Shown piece after piece: positions 9,876-19,717 of a DNA stretch of 64,000 nucleotides. Positions within the stretch are counted from its first letter, which is position 1; the number at the start of each line of letters is the position of its first letter. The stretch is from Sacculina carcini (Eukaryota; Arthropoda; Thecostraca; Sacculinidae), in NCBI GenBank assembly GCA_916048095.2, contig OU696574.1, positions 4,577,001-4,641,000 on the forward strand, given 5' to 3'. Both the position numbers and the translations under genes were made by a program. Under the pieces are notes generated by a model. The model had not been told where the DNA came from, ran no database searches, and saw nothing but the letters and a program-made list of their open reading frames with translations.

Positions 9876-11794
9876 AAGAATTCTGATTTGGAAGTGTTAG
9901 AAGGAGACTGCGAGAGGCACACCAGGAAGAAATATCAGAGATAATGTCTGATAAGAACGAAGCATGGGGGAAGGGAAGAGGAATAATTATTTGTATATCG
10001 TCTGCGTAGACGTGGAACTGGACAGAATAGCGATGGAGAATAGGACATAGAGAAGACATGTACAGATTGAATAGAAGCGGGGCTAGAATAGAGCCTCGCT
10101 CTATGCTCTATGCTTGTGGCACACCGGAAAGTAGAGGAGTTTGCTTAGAAGTAGTGGAATTGAATTGCACCGAGTAGGAGCGATCAGTAAGATAAGAATG
10201 TAGAAGAGAGAGCGCTGAAGAGGACACACCAAGAAAGGAGAGAACTCTGATTAAAATTGAATGGTCAACTAAGTCAAAGGCTGCTGACAGATCAAGGAGG
10301 ATAAGCAGAGCAGATTTACCGAATGAAAAATGAGAAAAAACAGTAGTAGTAACGGAGGTTAGGACAGATTCAGTAGAGTGAGCAGACTTGAAACCCGTTC
10401 GGAAGGGGTCAAGGGATTTGTTGATGAATGGCGCAAGTTGAGAATACATAGCAGACTCGAGGAGTTTAGAGGGAAAGTTGAGTAGAGAAATAGGACGGTA
10501 ACTGCTACATAGCGAGGGATCGAGGGAAGGTTTTTTGAGTATCGGAAGGATGACTGCATGCTTCTTAGGAAAAATACACCATGTAGGAAAGAGCTATTGA
10601 TTAAATGCAATATAAAGGGAACCAGGAGCAAAATAGAGTCTGATAGGGCACGAAAATTTATGGGGTCCGCAGGGGAAAGCGAAATGTTTGTTGTAGAAAT
10701 GATAGTGATGATATCAGGAATCTCTAGATGAGAAAAGTGAGTAAAATGATCGTGGGATTTAGTGTGAGTCAAGCGGGAGTTAGGAGAAGAAATACTAGAA
10801 ATGGCAATTTGGATTTTATCGGAAAAAATACAGCAAGGTCGGAGGCAGAGAGAGAAGACGAAAGGCTTGGGTTATGCAGACCACTCAATGAGTTAAGCGA
10901 GGACCACAGAGATTTAGGACAGCGAGAGAGTGACGATAATTGAGATTTGAAGTAGTATTGTTTAGCAGAGTATAGGGCAGATATATACAAAGAGCGAGAT
11001 GAGCAGAAGGATGACCACGTAGCAGTAGTGCAACAGCGTTTCCACACACGCTCGTGGTAGCGTTGGGCGCGTTTGAGAGAGATTAGTTCGCGATTAAACC
11101 AAGGAGGAAGATTGGAGCGATTGGAGGATGAGCATAGTGGGAATATGGCTTCGTTGATAGAAGACATAACCTTGAAAAATGAAGAGTACAATTGGGTAGG
11201 GGGAAGTGAGTGAAATTGAGTTGAGTGAAGCATGTGAGAGAATAAAGTTGAGAAGAGGTGAGGGTCAAAATTTTTGTAATTTCTGTACGATCTGGGGGGA
11301 GAAATACGTGGTTTGGGAAAGGGAAGATTGAAAGTGAGGAGACTGTGGTCAGAAGTAATGGTATCTGGGGGAAATACAAGAACATCCGGAGGGGTTAGGT
11401 CGGATGCTAGAACTGGAGATAGAAAAACAACAAGATCAAGGGTGTGACCGGAGATGTGAGTCGGTGAGGTAACAGGCGAGTATAGACCGTAAGTTTGGAT
11501 CATAGACAGGAATTGAGAGCAATAAGGATTTCGGGAAGGTTGATCGACCCAGAAATTAAAATCTCCAACTATAAGAAAACGACTGGAGAAGGACACGAGA
11601 AGCACATCAAGTAACACAGGAAATTCGGTAAGAAATAATGACGTAGTTCCCGGATGATTGTGGCGATATAATACAACAAAGCAAAATTTCGAGCAGGATG
11701 GAATATTGAGAGAAAGAGCAAGGCAGCATAGAGCGATGATAGCATAGAGCGATGACAAGCACAGACGTGAACTTGCAGACAGACACACACTCAC
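9876..11794 (-). pseudogene. L2/CR1-like LINE ORF2, endonuclease to RT fragment
   Basis: The minus strand carries, in several frames, the C-terminal half of an APE endonuclease (LIVGDFNFWVDQPS, then SGHTLDLVV and TSDHSLLTFNLP), the linker with PPWFNRELISLKR, the start of RT, then LLILLDLSAAFDLVDHSIL, the template-grip segment ending SGVPQ, and finally HVYADDIQI with the catalytic YADD. The GDFN-WVD and GHTLDLV pattern is typical of the L2/CR1 group of non-LTR retrotransposons. The endonuclease N-terminus and the end of ORF2 are missing. Frameshifts at about 10770 and 10450 and between 10108 and 10059 show that it is dead. Confidence 0.8.
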
Positions 11795-12021
11795 GCTCGA
11801 CAGCGGTAAATCAGGTTAACCTGATACTAGCAAATGTAACGTGAGCGCCTTCACGGCGTTCACACAACACCGCCACACAAGCGTAACTCACACACTACGC
11901 AGCATCACCATAGTCAGCACTAGCACACTCTCACACTCTCACTCGTTCAAAAAATTGATCACAGTAAACACAACACCAGCAACACATCCACACTGGACCA
12001 CTGACAACTGACAACTGGTAT

Positions 12022-12147
12022 CACGTCGGGGTCACTAATGTGACGTCATATGCCACATTAAATTGCTGAAATGACACGGCAGAGATGTATTGATGTAACG
12101 AGCGCACAATACCAACAGAATGACCTGAACGCGGATATTGTGCCACA
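12022..12147 (-). mobile_element. Possible LTR retroelement relic: primer-binding site and LTR edge
   Basis: On the minus strand TGACCCCGACGTGAT (12036-12022) repeats the primer-binding site of gypsy1 at 15255-15269. It follows a possible LTR edge ending GACGTCACA, and a candidate LTR start TGTGGCAC lies at 12147. The DNA between is only about 108 bp, short for an LTR, and no gag follows. I infer a remnant. Confidence 0.35.
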
Positions 12148-12295
12148 TTAAATAACCTCGGTCATACATACACAAACATACACACAGACATACATACCAG
12201 CTTGCTTAACATTACAAGTTGACCCAACAGGATCAGCCTGGCTTGAGGATGCACACAGACATACCAGTTAACTGAATAGGAACACAAGTGACACA

Positions 12296-12297
<2 letters not shown>

Positions 12298-12392
<95 letters not shown>
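12298..12392. repeat. (CA)n followed by (TA)n compound microsatellite
   Basis: About 31 CA units pass directly into about 16 TA units. Confidence 0.95.
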
Positions 12393-12394
<2 letters not shown>

Positions 12395-13264
12395 CTAACA
12401 CATACTCACACTACACCACAATTCCATACTCCACACTACCCTCTCTTCTTCAGCCAACTAATCTCGCTCATCTCGCGACATTGTTGATTTATGGTTGCCA
12501 TAGCCACCAGCATACACGCAGCAAATCCTTACATACAAATGAAATAATTATGAACGCACAAACAATTGAAAGCTGTCAATTGAATAGTTAACAAAACATG
12601 AAATAGGAAATACATGATGAATTCAAGTAATTCAGCAAATTTTCACAGATTTTAATACGTTCAGCAATCAGTCAGAATGTACCTAAACACAAACATTGAA
12701 ATAATTTATTATTTCAATGTTTATATATATACGAATGCTTATATATATCATTATTTATTTATTTACAGCTATCCCTATATTGGACTCCGTCCATCTTTAC
12801 ATGACAGCGTATACAGTCCGCTAACACACAATAAACACCGATGAAATTAGAATGAACGCTCAGGTTCTTTAAACATGACAATACACATTATACCGTCCGG
12901 GGTCGTGTCGTATGTTTATATGTATATATATGTTCAATTATATATTACAAGTTATAATATATAATTGCGCATGCATGCACATGCATACATTGAAATATAA
13001 TTGTATGTGCATAATTAGAGATACGATTCACAAAGCTCAACGGCATTAAAAATTAACGATAAAATGTACATGTTTAACCTATGCCATCGAAGATGGGAAT
13101 AATTATTCCTGAGTTTTATTATATTTTATATTATTCTGAATATTACATAATTAGATTTGGGATTTTTCGTGATCACATAAACACATTTTTCAGATAAAAT
13201 GTCATTTTTAAGCGTATAAAATATAAAATGCTATAGTTAAAACTGTTTTAGTTTATTCAGCATT
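12393..13264. other. No gene seen
   Basis: AT-rich sequence with short TATATATA runs and no coding stretch or repeat match that I can support. Confidence 0.5.
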
Positions 13265-13625
13265 GCATTTTTAGCGTGTCTTCAGTGTGCTGTGTATCGA
13301 GTGTTTAGTGTGCTTGTCCGTGTGATCAGTGTGTGTTCAGTGAATGTGACTGTACGCTCAGTGTGTTGTGTATCGAAAGAGCTCAGTGTGTTTGACCGTA
13401 TAAAGTGTATTCAGTCTGTGTGCAGTGTGTTCAGTATGTTTGTCCGTATGCGATGTGTTCGTTGTATGTCCGTGTCCTTAGTGTGTTAAGTCAACGTCAC
13501 CTAGATATACCTAAATACTTTATCAAGGGGGCGTTGGTTAAGTGTAGCCAATGTGTTCGGTGGGCTCAGTGGTGCTTACGTGTGTTTAGTGCGTTCTATG
13601 TACTTGTGGAGTGTGCGAAGCGAAA
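13265..13625. repeat. Degenerate GTGT-rich tandem sequence
   Basis: Irregular repetition of words such as TTCAGTGTG, TTTAGTGTG and TGTCCGT. Open frames here (Val/Cys/Ser-rich) come from the repeat and are not genes. Confidence 0.6.
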
Positions 13626-14210
13626 TTAGTTCAAAGCCTAATTACCAGTACTAGTGTACCAGTACTAAGTACAAGTATTTACCAGTACAAGTGGCATCCA
13701 ACAGTGTGAATGTGTCGGAATAGTTCTCAACAGCTGCTTTCACCTAGCAATATTGTCCAACTATATAATTATATAGGTTTCACCTAGAATTTAATCTATT
13801 CAGTCAGTAATTGTAACTACGCATTTAACAAGTTATAATGCACTCAGACACTGCAATACATATTGTACAATATGTACAATTTTTTACCCCAGCAATGTTA
13901 GCATTGGAAATATCAACTTTCCTGATAGCTTCTTACGTCCTGGTAGCGTCATATGTCCTGGTAGCTTCCTATGCCCTGGTAGCTTCTTATGTAGGATAGC
14001 TTCTTAAGTCCGGACATTAAATGCGTCGCACGGTTTATACCCCTGGTATACCCCATCCCCCTACCATATGGGTTGTTGGCGTGGATTAAGTGGTGTGCCA
14101 GAGTGACAATGGGATTCAGAGGGTCTGCAATAACTCGCTATGCAGACCAAATCACTCCAAGCTAAGTACACGTGACATTGATCTTTTTGGGAAGGTAGCA
14201 TACATGCATA

Positions 14211-14230
14211 CATGTACTTCGAAGTACATG
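14211..14230. repeat. 20-bp perfect palindrome
   Basis: CATGTACTTC followed by its exact reverse complement GAAGTACATG. The sequence around repeats related words (ACATGAAGGCATG and CATACATGTACTTCG). Confidence 0.85.
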
Positions 14231-14339
14231 AAGGCATGATTGTACATGAAGGCATGCATACATGTACTTCGGATATACATTTTCGGAAATTATTCAACGT
14301 TAATGGCGTATGTATTGTCACACTCAAAGGGATTGAAGT

Positions 14340-14437
14340 TGAAGTGATCACCAGTTATAGTTCTCTTTTAATTGCGTGTAAATTTCATATATCCTTGTAC
14401 AGTCCTTATATTTATATACGTAGTTGTAATATGTTTA
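14340..14437 (+). mobile_element. Family-2 LTR fragment, left part
   Basis: It starts TGAAGTGATCACCAG and continues through GTGTAAATTTCATATATCC to ATACGTAGTTGTAATAT. This matches the start of the gypsy2 3' LTR at 53018-53106 and resumes with the bases just past the GT-rich insertion there (53476-53497). The next part of the same LTR reappears at 20743, after two nested insertions. Confidence 0.7.
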
Positions 14438-14444
14438 GCGAGCC

Positions 14445-14788
14445 CTCGATGAATCTACCTGGTCTAGTAAATCCTTCCCTTTCTATGCTCCACGTTTGTA
14501 CAACTCTCTTCCCTCCATGTTATCACCTCCACATCCTTATCATCGTTTTCCTCTTCTCTGTGAAATCATCTCTTTGATGAATCTTTGATCATGACTCTCA
14601 CTCTCTTACTCCTTACGCTTCGCTCTGAGCCGTCATACCGTACCCGTCTCGCTTGATATATTTACTAGAGTTTTTTTTTGTTTTTTTGCTCTTTCTTACT
14701 GCTGTATTGCGTTTGTATAATTTCCAAAGTTTAGTATATAATATTTGCTTTCCTTGTTACGTCTGTCATTTATCTATGTTTTAGTTTT
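14445..14788 (+). pseudogene. L2/CR1-like LINE 3' end, left part
   Basis: Encodes KSFPFYAPRLYNSLPS, the C-terminal motif of L2/CR1 ORF2 proteins (compare KSFSFYAPRVYNDLPSS at 61540-61590), then untranslated sequence with CTCTTACTCCTTACGCTTC, which also matches the 61.6-kb copy. It is broken at 14788 by gypsy1 and continues at 20179. Confidence 0.7.
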
Positions 14789-14826
14789 CGCGTGTGGAGG
14801 CGTGCAAGTTGCGTGGTTGGGCGGTT

Positions 14827-15012
14827 GTATGTCTGTGTGTATCCAAGTGTATCCTTTGTGTGTGCGTTTCGCTCGTTTGTATGCGTGTCTGGCGTGTATG
14901 CATGTCAAGTGTATGTCTGTGTGTATCCAAGTGTATCCTTTGTGTGTGCGTTTCGCTCGTTTGTATGCGTGTCTGGCGTGTATGCATGTCAAGTGTATGT
15001 CTGTGTGTATCC
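14827..15012. repeat. 84-bp tandem repeat inside the LTR
   Basis: Two full units (14827-14910 and 14911-14994) and an 18-bp partial unit, all starting GTATGTCTGTGTGTATCC. Mirrored in the 3' LTR. Confidence 0.95.
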
Positions 15013-15066
15013 TTCTGTATTGGTGAACGCGGTTAGGCGTGTGTGTAGGAATGTGACCGTGTGAAT

Positions 15067-15110
15067 GGTCATGTGACCGTGTGAAAGGTCACATGACCGA
15101 GCTTATATAA
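15067..15110 (+). promoter_or_regulatory. gypsy1 core promoter: paired E-boxes and TATA
   Basis: GGTCATGTGACC (15067-15078) and its exact reverse complement GGTCACATGACC (15087-15098) are separated by eight bases; each contains a CATGTG/CACATG E-box. TATATAA follows at 15104-15110, close enough to act as the TATA box. A related GAATGTGACC precedes the pair. Binding by a bHLH-type factor is inferred from the motif. Confidence 0.6.
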
Positions 15111-15252
15111 CACGGCACACTGCCGGTCAAAGGGCCATTCGCTCGGATTCGCTCGCATTCGCTGGTATTATCTTGTATTGTGATCTCGCCTGCAATAGAC
15201 TTTTCTCGCCGTGTCTTCCTCGTTTTCAATGTGGCTTGACGACGCCACATAC

Positions 15253-15270
15253 TGGTGACCCCGACGTGAT
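15253..15270 (+). promoter_or_regulatory. gypsy1 primer-binding site
   Basis: TGGTGACCCCGACGTGAT starts three bases after the LTR end, the usual place for tRNA priming of minus-strand DNA. The tRNA species is not assigned. Confidence 0.8.
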
Positions 15271-15411
15271 CATTCTTCGACGCCTACGAGGTTCACATCT
15301 TCCGTGAGTTTTGATTTCTTCATTTCATCTTTTTCCTTTAAATTTCTTTCTTCATTTAATTTACCATTTCATTCTTTTCTGTTCAATTTGTTCACAAATT
15401 TAACTTTCATT

Positions 15412-16254
15412 ATGGCGAGTGATAACGCCGCCCCATTTCCCACTAAAAACGAGGCCGAAAGTACACCAGTGGTCGACGTTTCCGCTTCTCCTGTGCATGG
15501 CGTGACTATTAAGCCACCGCCTTTCATGGAGAATTGCATGGAAGGCTGGTTCGCAATCATGGAGGCACAATTTCGCCTCCAGCGAGTGTCGGTAGAGTCC
15601 ACAAAATTCTACCACGTCATCGCAGCTCTGCCCCCGAACGTGGTGTGCAAAGTCAGTCCTGCTACAATGGAGCAAGAGTCATACTCACAGCTCAAATCCG
15701 AGGTTCTTCAGACTCTCGAGAAATCCAAAACGGAGCTATTTGAGGAGCTCATTTCTAACACTGTCATGACTGGTCGACCATCTGTTTATCTTAGTGAGCT
15801 GATGGCGCGTGCACGCAAAGTAAAAGTGACGGAAGATTTAGTTCGTCACAAGTTTACTCAGGGGTTACCACCAGCTCTCGGCCCGGTCTTGGCTGCACAA
15901 CAGCAGACGCCGCTGGAACAGCTCGGCAAGCTGGCAGACGAGTTGATGCCGCTGGTGCCGACGCAGTGCTTGGCCGCGCCCGGCATATTTACCCAAGCAG
16001 CGACCACTCATCGCCGCGGACGACAGCAGGAGAGAGTATCAAACGCCAGATACGGCATAGGACTGCAGCCTTTTCATTCCGACCAACGCCCGAAAGTGTG
16101 TCGTGGTCATATATTTTTTGGCGCCGCTGCACGCACGTGCAAGCCATGGTGTCAGTGGCCACGGAAACCAGCAAATCTAGCGATGCAACGATCATCCAGG
16201 GGCTCCTCGCCGGTGCCTGCCGATCGTTCCCGTCCGTCGACCCCGGAAAACTAG
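15412..16254 (+). CDS. gag: gypsy1 Gag
   Basis: ATG at 15412 starts MASDNAAPFPTKNE; 280 codons end with TAG at 16252-16254. The N-terminal half has the PPPFMENCMEGWFAIMEAQF segment typical of metazoan Ty3/Gypsy Gag, then an alpha-helical capsid-like region (TGRPSVYLSELMARARKV, VRHKFTQGLPPAL). The C-terminal finger CRGHIFFGAAARTCKPWC is the C-x2-H-x3-G-x6-C-x3-C form used by this group instead of a CCHC knuckle. The frame is open throughout. Translation into Pol needs a -1 shift, probably at 16245. The next element, gypsy2, has the same domain order. Confidence 0.92.
   Translation: MASDNAAPFPTKNEAESTPVVDVSASPVHGVTIKPPPFMENCMEGWFAIMEAQFRLQRVSVESTKFYHVIAALPPNVVCKVSPATMEQESYSQLKSEVLQTLEKSKTELFEELISNTVMTGRPSVYLSELMARARKVKVTEDLVRHKFTQGLPPALGPVLAAQQQTPLEQLGKLADELMPLVPTQCLAAPGIFTQAATTHRRGRQQERVSNARYGIGLQPFHSDQRPKVCRGHIFFGAAARTCKPWCQWPRKPANLAMQRSSRGSSPVPADRSRPSTPEN
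16245..16251 (+). promoter_or_regulatory. Candidate -1 ribosomal frameshift site GGAAAAC
   Basis: In Gag frame it reads G GAA AAC directly before the TAG stop. In the -1 frame it reads GGA AAA CTA GAT, starting GKLDRQ of Pol. Gypsy2 has the same heptamer at the equivalent place (49173), followed in the -1 frame by GKLDEQ. No downstream pseudoknot was tested. Confidence 0.6.
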
Positions 16255-19200
16255 ATCGGCAGGCCATGGTAGCTGCATCAGGTGGCCTGCCGCTCCTCAC
16301 AGTAGCAGCTCGTGTCGGCACCAAATGGTTGTCCTTCATTGTTGACACCGGAGCAGGTGTCTCCGTCCTTCCGCGGACCGAGGTAAGCACACTGTCGCTC
16401 CTGTCAACATCAGTGCGGTTATCCGCAGCCAATGGCCAGCCCATGACAGTACACGGTGAGGTTCGTGTCGACATTGTGCTGCAGAAGCTGCGTCGGAAGT
16501 TCACATGGACATTTGTAGTATCCGACGCAGTGTCTCCATTGCTGGGCCAGGATTTTTTGCGCCACTTTAAACTCATAGTCGATTGTCATCACAACTGCAT
16601 TCGTGACACCACAACCTCGCTGCGAGCGCCGGCTAAGGTAAGTGGTGCACAACCAGTTGGCCTTGTCGTCAACGACTTGAGTAATTCTCCTCATACTGTG
16701 CGCACGTTGATGTCTGATCATCCATCGCTACTTGCACCACGGTCAAACAATATGATTTCTATGCCTGTCCAGCACAGCATTGACACGGGCAGTGCCGCAC
16801 CGGTCTTTGCTCGGCCTCGCCGACTGACGCCCGATAAAGATAATGCCGCTCGATCTGCTTTGGAAGATCTCTTAGCGTCCGGTGTCGTCCGTCGCTCCAA
16901 CTCACCGTGGGCTTCTCCGCTTCATATGGTTGCTAAGAAAGCACCCGGCGAGTGGCGCATCACGGGAGATTATCGGGCGCTCAATGTCAAGACTGTGCAT
17001 GACAGATTTCCGATCCCACATATCCAGGATCTGTCAGCACATTTAGACGGCATGACAGTATTTTCCAAATTGGACCTACTACAGGCATATCATCAGGTTC
17101 CGATGAGTGAAGCCGACATACCGAAAACCGCTGTAGTGACTCCTTTCGGTTTATTTGAATATTTGTTTATGCCGTTGGGTCTCAAAAACGCCGGAGCCAC
17201 CTTTCAGCGCATGATGAGTACGATACTTGCCCACCTGTCGTGCACATTCGTTTATCTAGACGATGTTCTCGTGTTCTCGGTTGACGAGCAGCAGCACGCA
17301 CGCGACCTGGCAGCAGTATTTGACGTTTTTGAAAAGCATGGTCTCCGATTATCTCTGGACAAGTGTTGTTTTTACAGGTCAGAGATTGATTTCCTTGGTC
17401 ACAAGATCACTGCCGACGGTGTTTGCCCGCCGGATTCCAAAGTGAGTGTCATTAATGATTTTCCTTTACCTTCTGATTCTGCTTCACTGCGTAGATTTCT
17501 GGGCATGGTAGGTTTTTACCGCCGTATGATTCCTGGTTTCGCGACCCTTGTTCACCCTTTGTCGGAACGCAGTAGAATAGAGCCAAATTCTAAAAGCCTT
17601 TCGCTCACTGCAGACGAGATGGCTGCGTTTGAAGGCGTCAAGCGAGCCCTGAGTGACGCATGCACGCTACCTCATCCCAAAGCTAACTGTGATCAGCTTC
17701 AGCTAGTCACCGACTGCTCATCGACGGCTGCCGGCGCTGCACTTCACCAGATGGTGGACGGGGTGCCTAGGCCCATCTGTTTTTTTTCGAAGAAGCTTTC
17801 TGCCGCGCAGCGGAAGTACTCTGTCTACGACCGCGAGTTGTTGGCCGCTTATTACGCCGTGGGACATTTCCGTCATTTCCTGGAAGGGCGAGCGGTAACG
17901 CTGCTAACCGATCACAAACCGCTCGTCTCGGCTTTTCGCAGTCCTCGCATGGCTAAGTCAGACAGACAGCAGCGGCATTGGTCATATATTACCGAATATG
18001 TGGCCGATGCTCAGCATGTTCGCGGCACCCAGAACGTGGTCGCATATTGCCTTTCGAGAGATGTGAACGTCATCCAATTGGAAGCATTTGATCTGCCCGC
18101 CATTGCGCGTGCTCAGCTGGATGATCCCGATGTTAATAATCACGCCGACAGCCTGAAGAAGTTCAACTTGTCCGATGATACCGTACTACTGTGTGATACA
18201 ACAACGCCTCATCCTAGGCCGTTTCTACCGCAGAGATGCCGGTTTCACGTGTTCCAGCAGCTGCACAATATTGCACATCCTGGAGTTCGCGCCAGCACAC
18301 GCGTGATAAAATCCAGGTATGTATGGCCTCACATGGACAAAGATATTAAAGATTGGGTACGTAGTTGTACTGCCTGCCAACAATCAAAGATCACGCGCCA
18401 CACAAATTCGCCACTTTCGCAGTTTGATCTTCCTAGCGCACGATTCGAGGTGGTTCACTTAGATCTCGTCGGGCCTCTGCCGCCGGCGGTTACAGCTGGT
18501 CACTCATTTTCCACGCCGTTCAGATACATACTGACATGCGTCGATCGTGCAAGCCGCTGGCCCGAGGCGATGCCACTCACTGACATCACTGCAGAATCTG
18601 TTGCCAACGCCTTCTTTACTGGCTGGATTTCGCGTTTCGGTGTCCCACTCCATGTGGTAACGGATCGCGGAACCCAGTTTGAATCTGAACTGTTCGAGGA
18701 ATTATCCAAACTGGTAGGTTTTCATCGTGTTCGGACGACCGCCTATCACCCCCAATCTAACGGCATGGTAGAGCGTCTTCATCGCGTAATTAAAACAGCT
18801 ATCATAGCCCGTAAAGAATGCTGGCTTTCGGCTCTTCCGGTCGTCATGTTGGGGATCCGATTGCTGCCCGCGGAGCCCGGTTTTTCGCCATTCACGGCCG
18901 TTACGGGCGGATATCTGCTGTGTCCTCGGGTGCCAACAGGTGAAAACATGTCCATTAAAGCACAGCACGACTTCGTGGGCGAACTCAACAAGACAATGCA
19001 GGAGATCGACTTTCACAGCTTGTCAGCCGGCATGTCACACAGCACTCCGACATCCTACGTGCCAGCGCAGCTGATGACATGTGAGCATGTGTGGTTGCGT
19101 GTCGATCGTGTCCGCCGTCCACTCGAGGCACCTTATCGGGGCCCTTTTCGCGTCGTATCCAGAACGCCGAAGGTTTTCACCATCGCTCTGCCAACTGGCG

Positions 19201-19439
19201 GGTCAGAGTCCGTCTCGATAGATCGTCTGAAGCCAGCCATCGTCACTGCTGCGTCACCGGTCAAGGCCCCTTCGTCGCAGCCTCGTCCGGTTCCACGTGC
19301 ACGTGTTACGCCCGCCAGCACCACTACGACACGGCCTGTTCCTGTACCTGCTCCTCGTGCATCGCTACCAAAGACAATCACTACCAGATGCGGTCGTACG
19401 GTTAGATTCAAGACAACACCGGATTTTCACTATTTTTGA
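16245..19439 (+). CDS. pol: gypsy1 Pol (protease, RT, RNase H, integrase)
   Basis: Open from 15966, but the part shared with other elements starts at the frameshift site (GKLDRQ). Domains in order: aspartic protease with IVDTGAGVSVLP at about 16340; RT with YRALN, the FSKLDLLQAYHQVPM motif and FVYLDDVLVFS at about 17250; RNase H with LVTDCSS, YDRELLAAYY and LLTDHKP; integrase with the zinc-binding HNIAHPG ... CTACQQ, then the catalytic DLVGP, TDRGTQF and NGMVERLH, with exactly 35 residues between the second Asp and the Glu. It ends TPDFHYF and stop. There are no stops or frameshifts. One oddity: where relatives have A-D-x-L-S, this copy has VAYCLSR, so the last acidic residue of RNase H is Tyr (codon 18045-18047). 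That may impair an otherwise intact enzyme. Confidence 0.93.
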   Translation, partial: GKLDRQAMVAASGGLPLLTVAARVGTKWLSFIVDTGAGVSVLPRTEVSTLSLLSTSVRLSAANGQPMTVHGEVRVDIVLQKLRRKFTWTFVVSDAVSPLLGQDFLRHFKLIVDCHHNCIRDTTTSLRAPAKVSGAQPVGLVVNDLSNSPHTVRTLMSDHPSLLAPRSNNMISMPVQHSIDTGSAAPVFARPRRLTPDKDNAARSALEDLLASGVVRRSNSPWASPLHMVAKKAPGEWRITGDYRALNVKTVHDRFPIPHIQDLSAHLDGMTVFSKLDLLQAYHQVPMSEADIPKTAVVTPFGLFEYLFMPLGLKNAGATFQRMMSTILAHLSCTFVYLDDVLVFSVDEQQHARDLAAVFDVFEKHGLRLSLDKCCFYRSEIDFLGHKITADGVCPPDSKVSVINDFPLPSDSASLRRFLGMVGFYRRMIPGFATLVHPLSERSRIEPNSKSLSLTADEMAAFEGVKRALSDACTLPHPKANCDQLQLVTDCSSTAAGAALHQMVDGVPRPICFFSKKLSAAQRKYSVYDRELLAAYYAVGHFRHFLEGRAVTLLTDHKPLVSAFRSPRMAKSDRQQRHWSYITEYVADAQHVRGTQNVVAYCLSRDVNVIQLEAFDLPAIARAQLDDPDVNNHADSLKKFNLSDDTVLLCDTTTPHPRPFLPQRCRFHVFQQLHNIAHPGVRASTRVIKSRYVWPHMDKDIKDWVRSCTACQQSKITRHTNSPLSQFDLPSARFEVVHLDLVGPLPPAVTAGHSFSTPFRYILTCVDRASRWPEAMPLTDITAESVANAFFTGWISRFGVPLHVVTDRGTQFESELFEELSKLVGFHRVRTTAYHPQSNGMVERLHRVIKTAIIARKECWLSALPVVMLGIRLLPAEPGFSPFTAVTGGYLLCPRVPTGENMSIKAQHDFVGELNKTMQEIDFHSLSAGMSHSTPTSYVPAQLMTCEHVWLRVDRVRRPLEAPYRGPFRVVSRTPKVFTIALPTGGSESVSIDRLKPAIVTAASPVKAPSSQPRPVPRARVTPASTTTTRPVPVPAPRASLPKTITTRCGRTVRFKTTPDFHYF

Positions 19440-19511
19440 TGATTTTGTACTACTGATTTATCGTGTGTTTTTTTTATTCAGGACTTGTCCATGAAACGGG
19501 TCATTTTGCTG

Positions 19512-19512
<1 letters not shown>

Positions 19513-19552
<40 letters not shown>
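19513..19552. repeat. (TA)n microsatellite
   Basis: About 19 TA units between the pol stop and the 3' LTR of gypsy1. Confidence 0.95.
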
Positions 19553-19553
<1 letters not shown>

Positions 19554-19717
19554 CTGTCATTTGCACATTTGGATGTTCGAATGTGTGAGTATATTGTGTC
19601 TATATTGTGTGTGTGTGTGTGACTACGTATGAGTGTGCGCACATGTGTATGTATGATTTGTGATATGTATGACCGACCTTGACGTGTTATGAACTCCGTT
19701 CTCAGGCGGCGGAGTAC

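Larger units (their letters stand above)
14793..15249 (+). mobile_element. gypsy1 5' LTR (457 bp)
   Basis: Begins TGTGGAGGCGTG and ends GACGCCACA, so the ends are short inverted repeats with TG...CA. The copy at 19718-20174 has the same length, and I noticed only one difference (G at 15239 against C at 20164). CGCG flanks the element at 14789-14792 and 20175-20178 as a 4-bp target duplication. Two 84-bp tandem units occupy 14827-14994, with an 18-bp third start. Confidence 0.95.

Noticed and set aside
14745-15064. Several overlapping frames on both strands in the gypsy1 LTR, repeated at 19679-19989
   Set aside because: They arise from the 84-bp tandem repeat of the LTR and its copy; no family resemblance.
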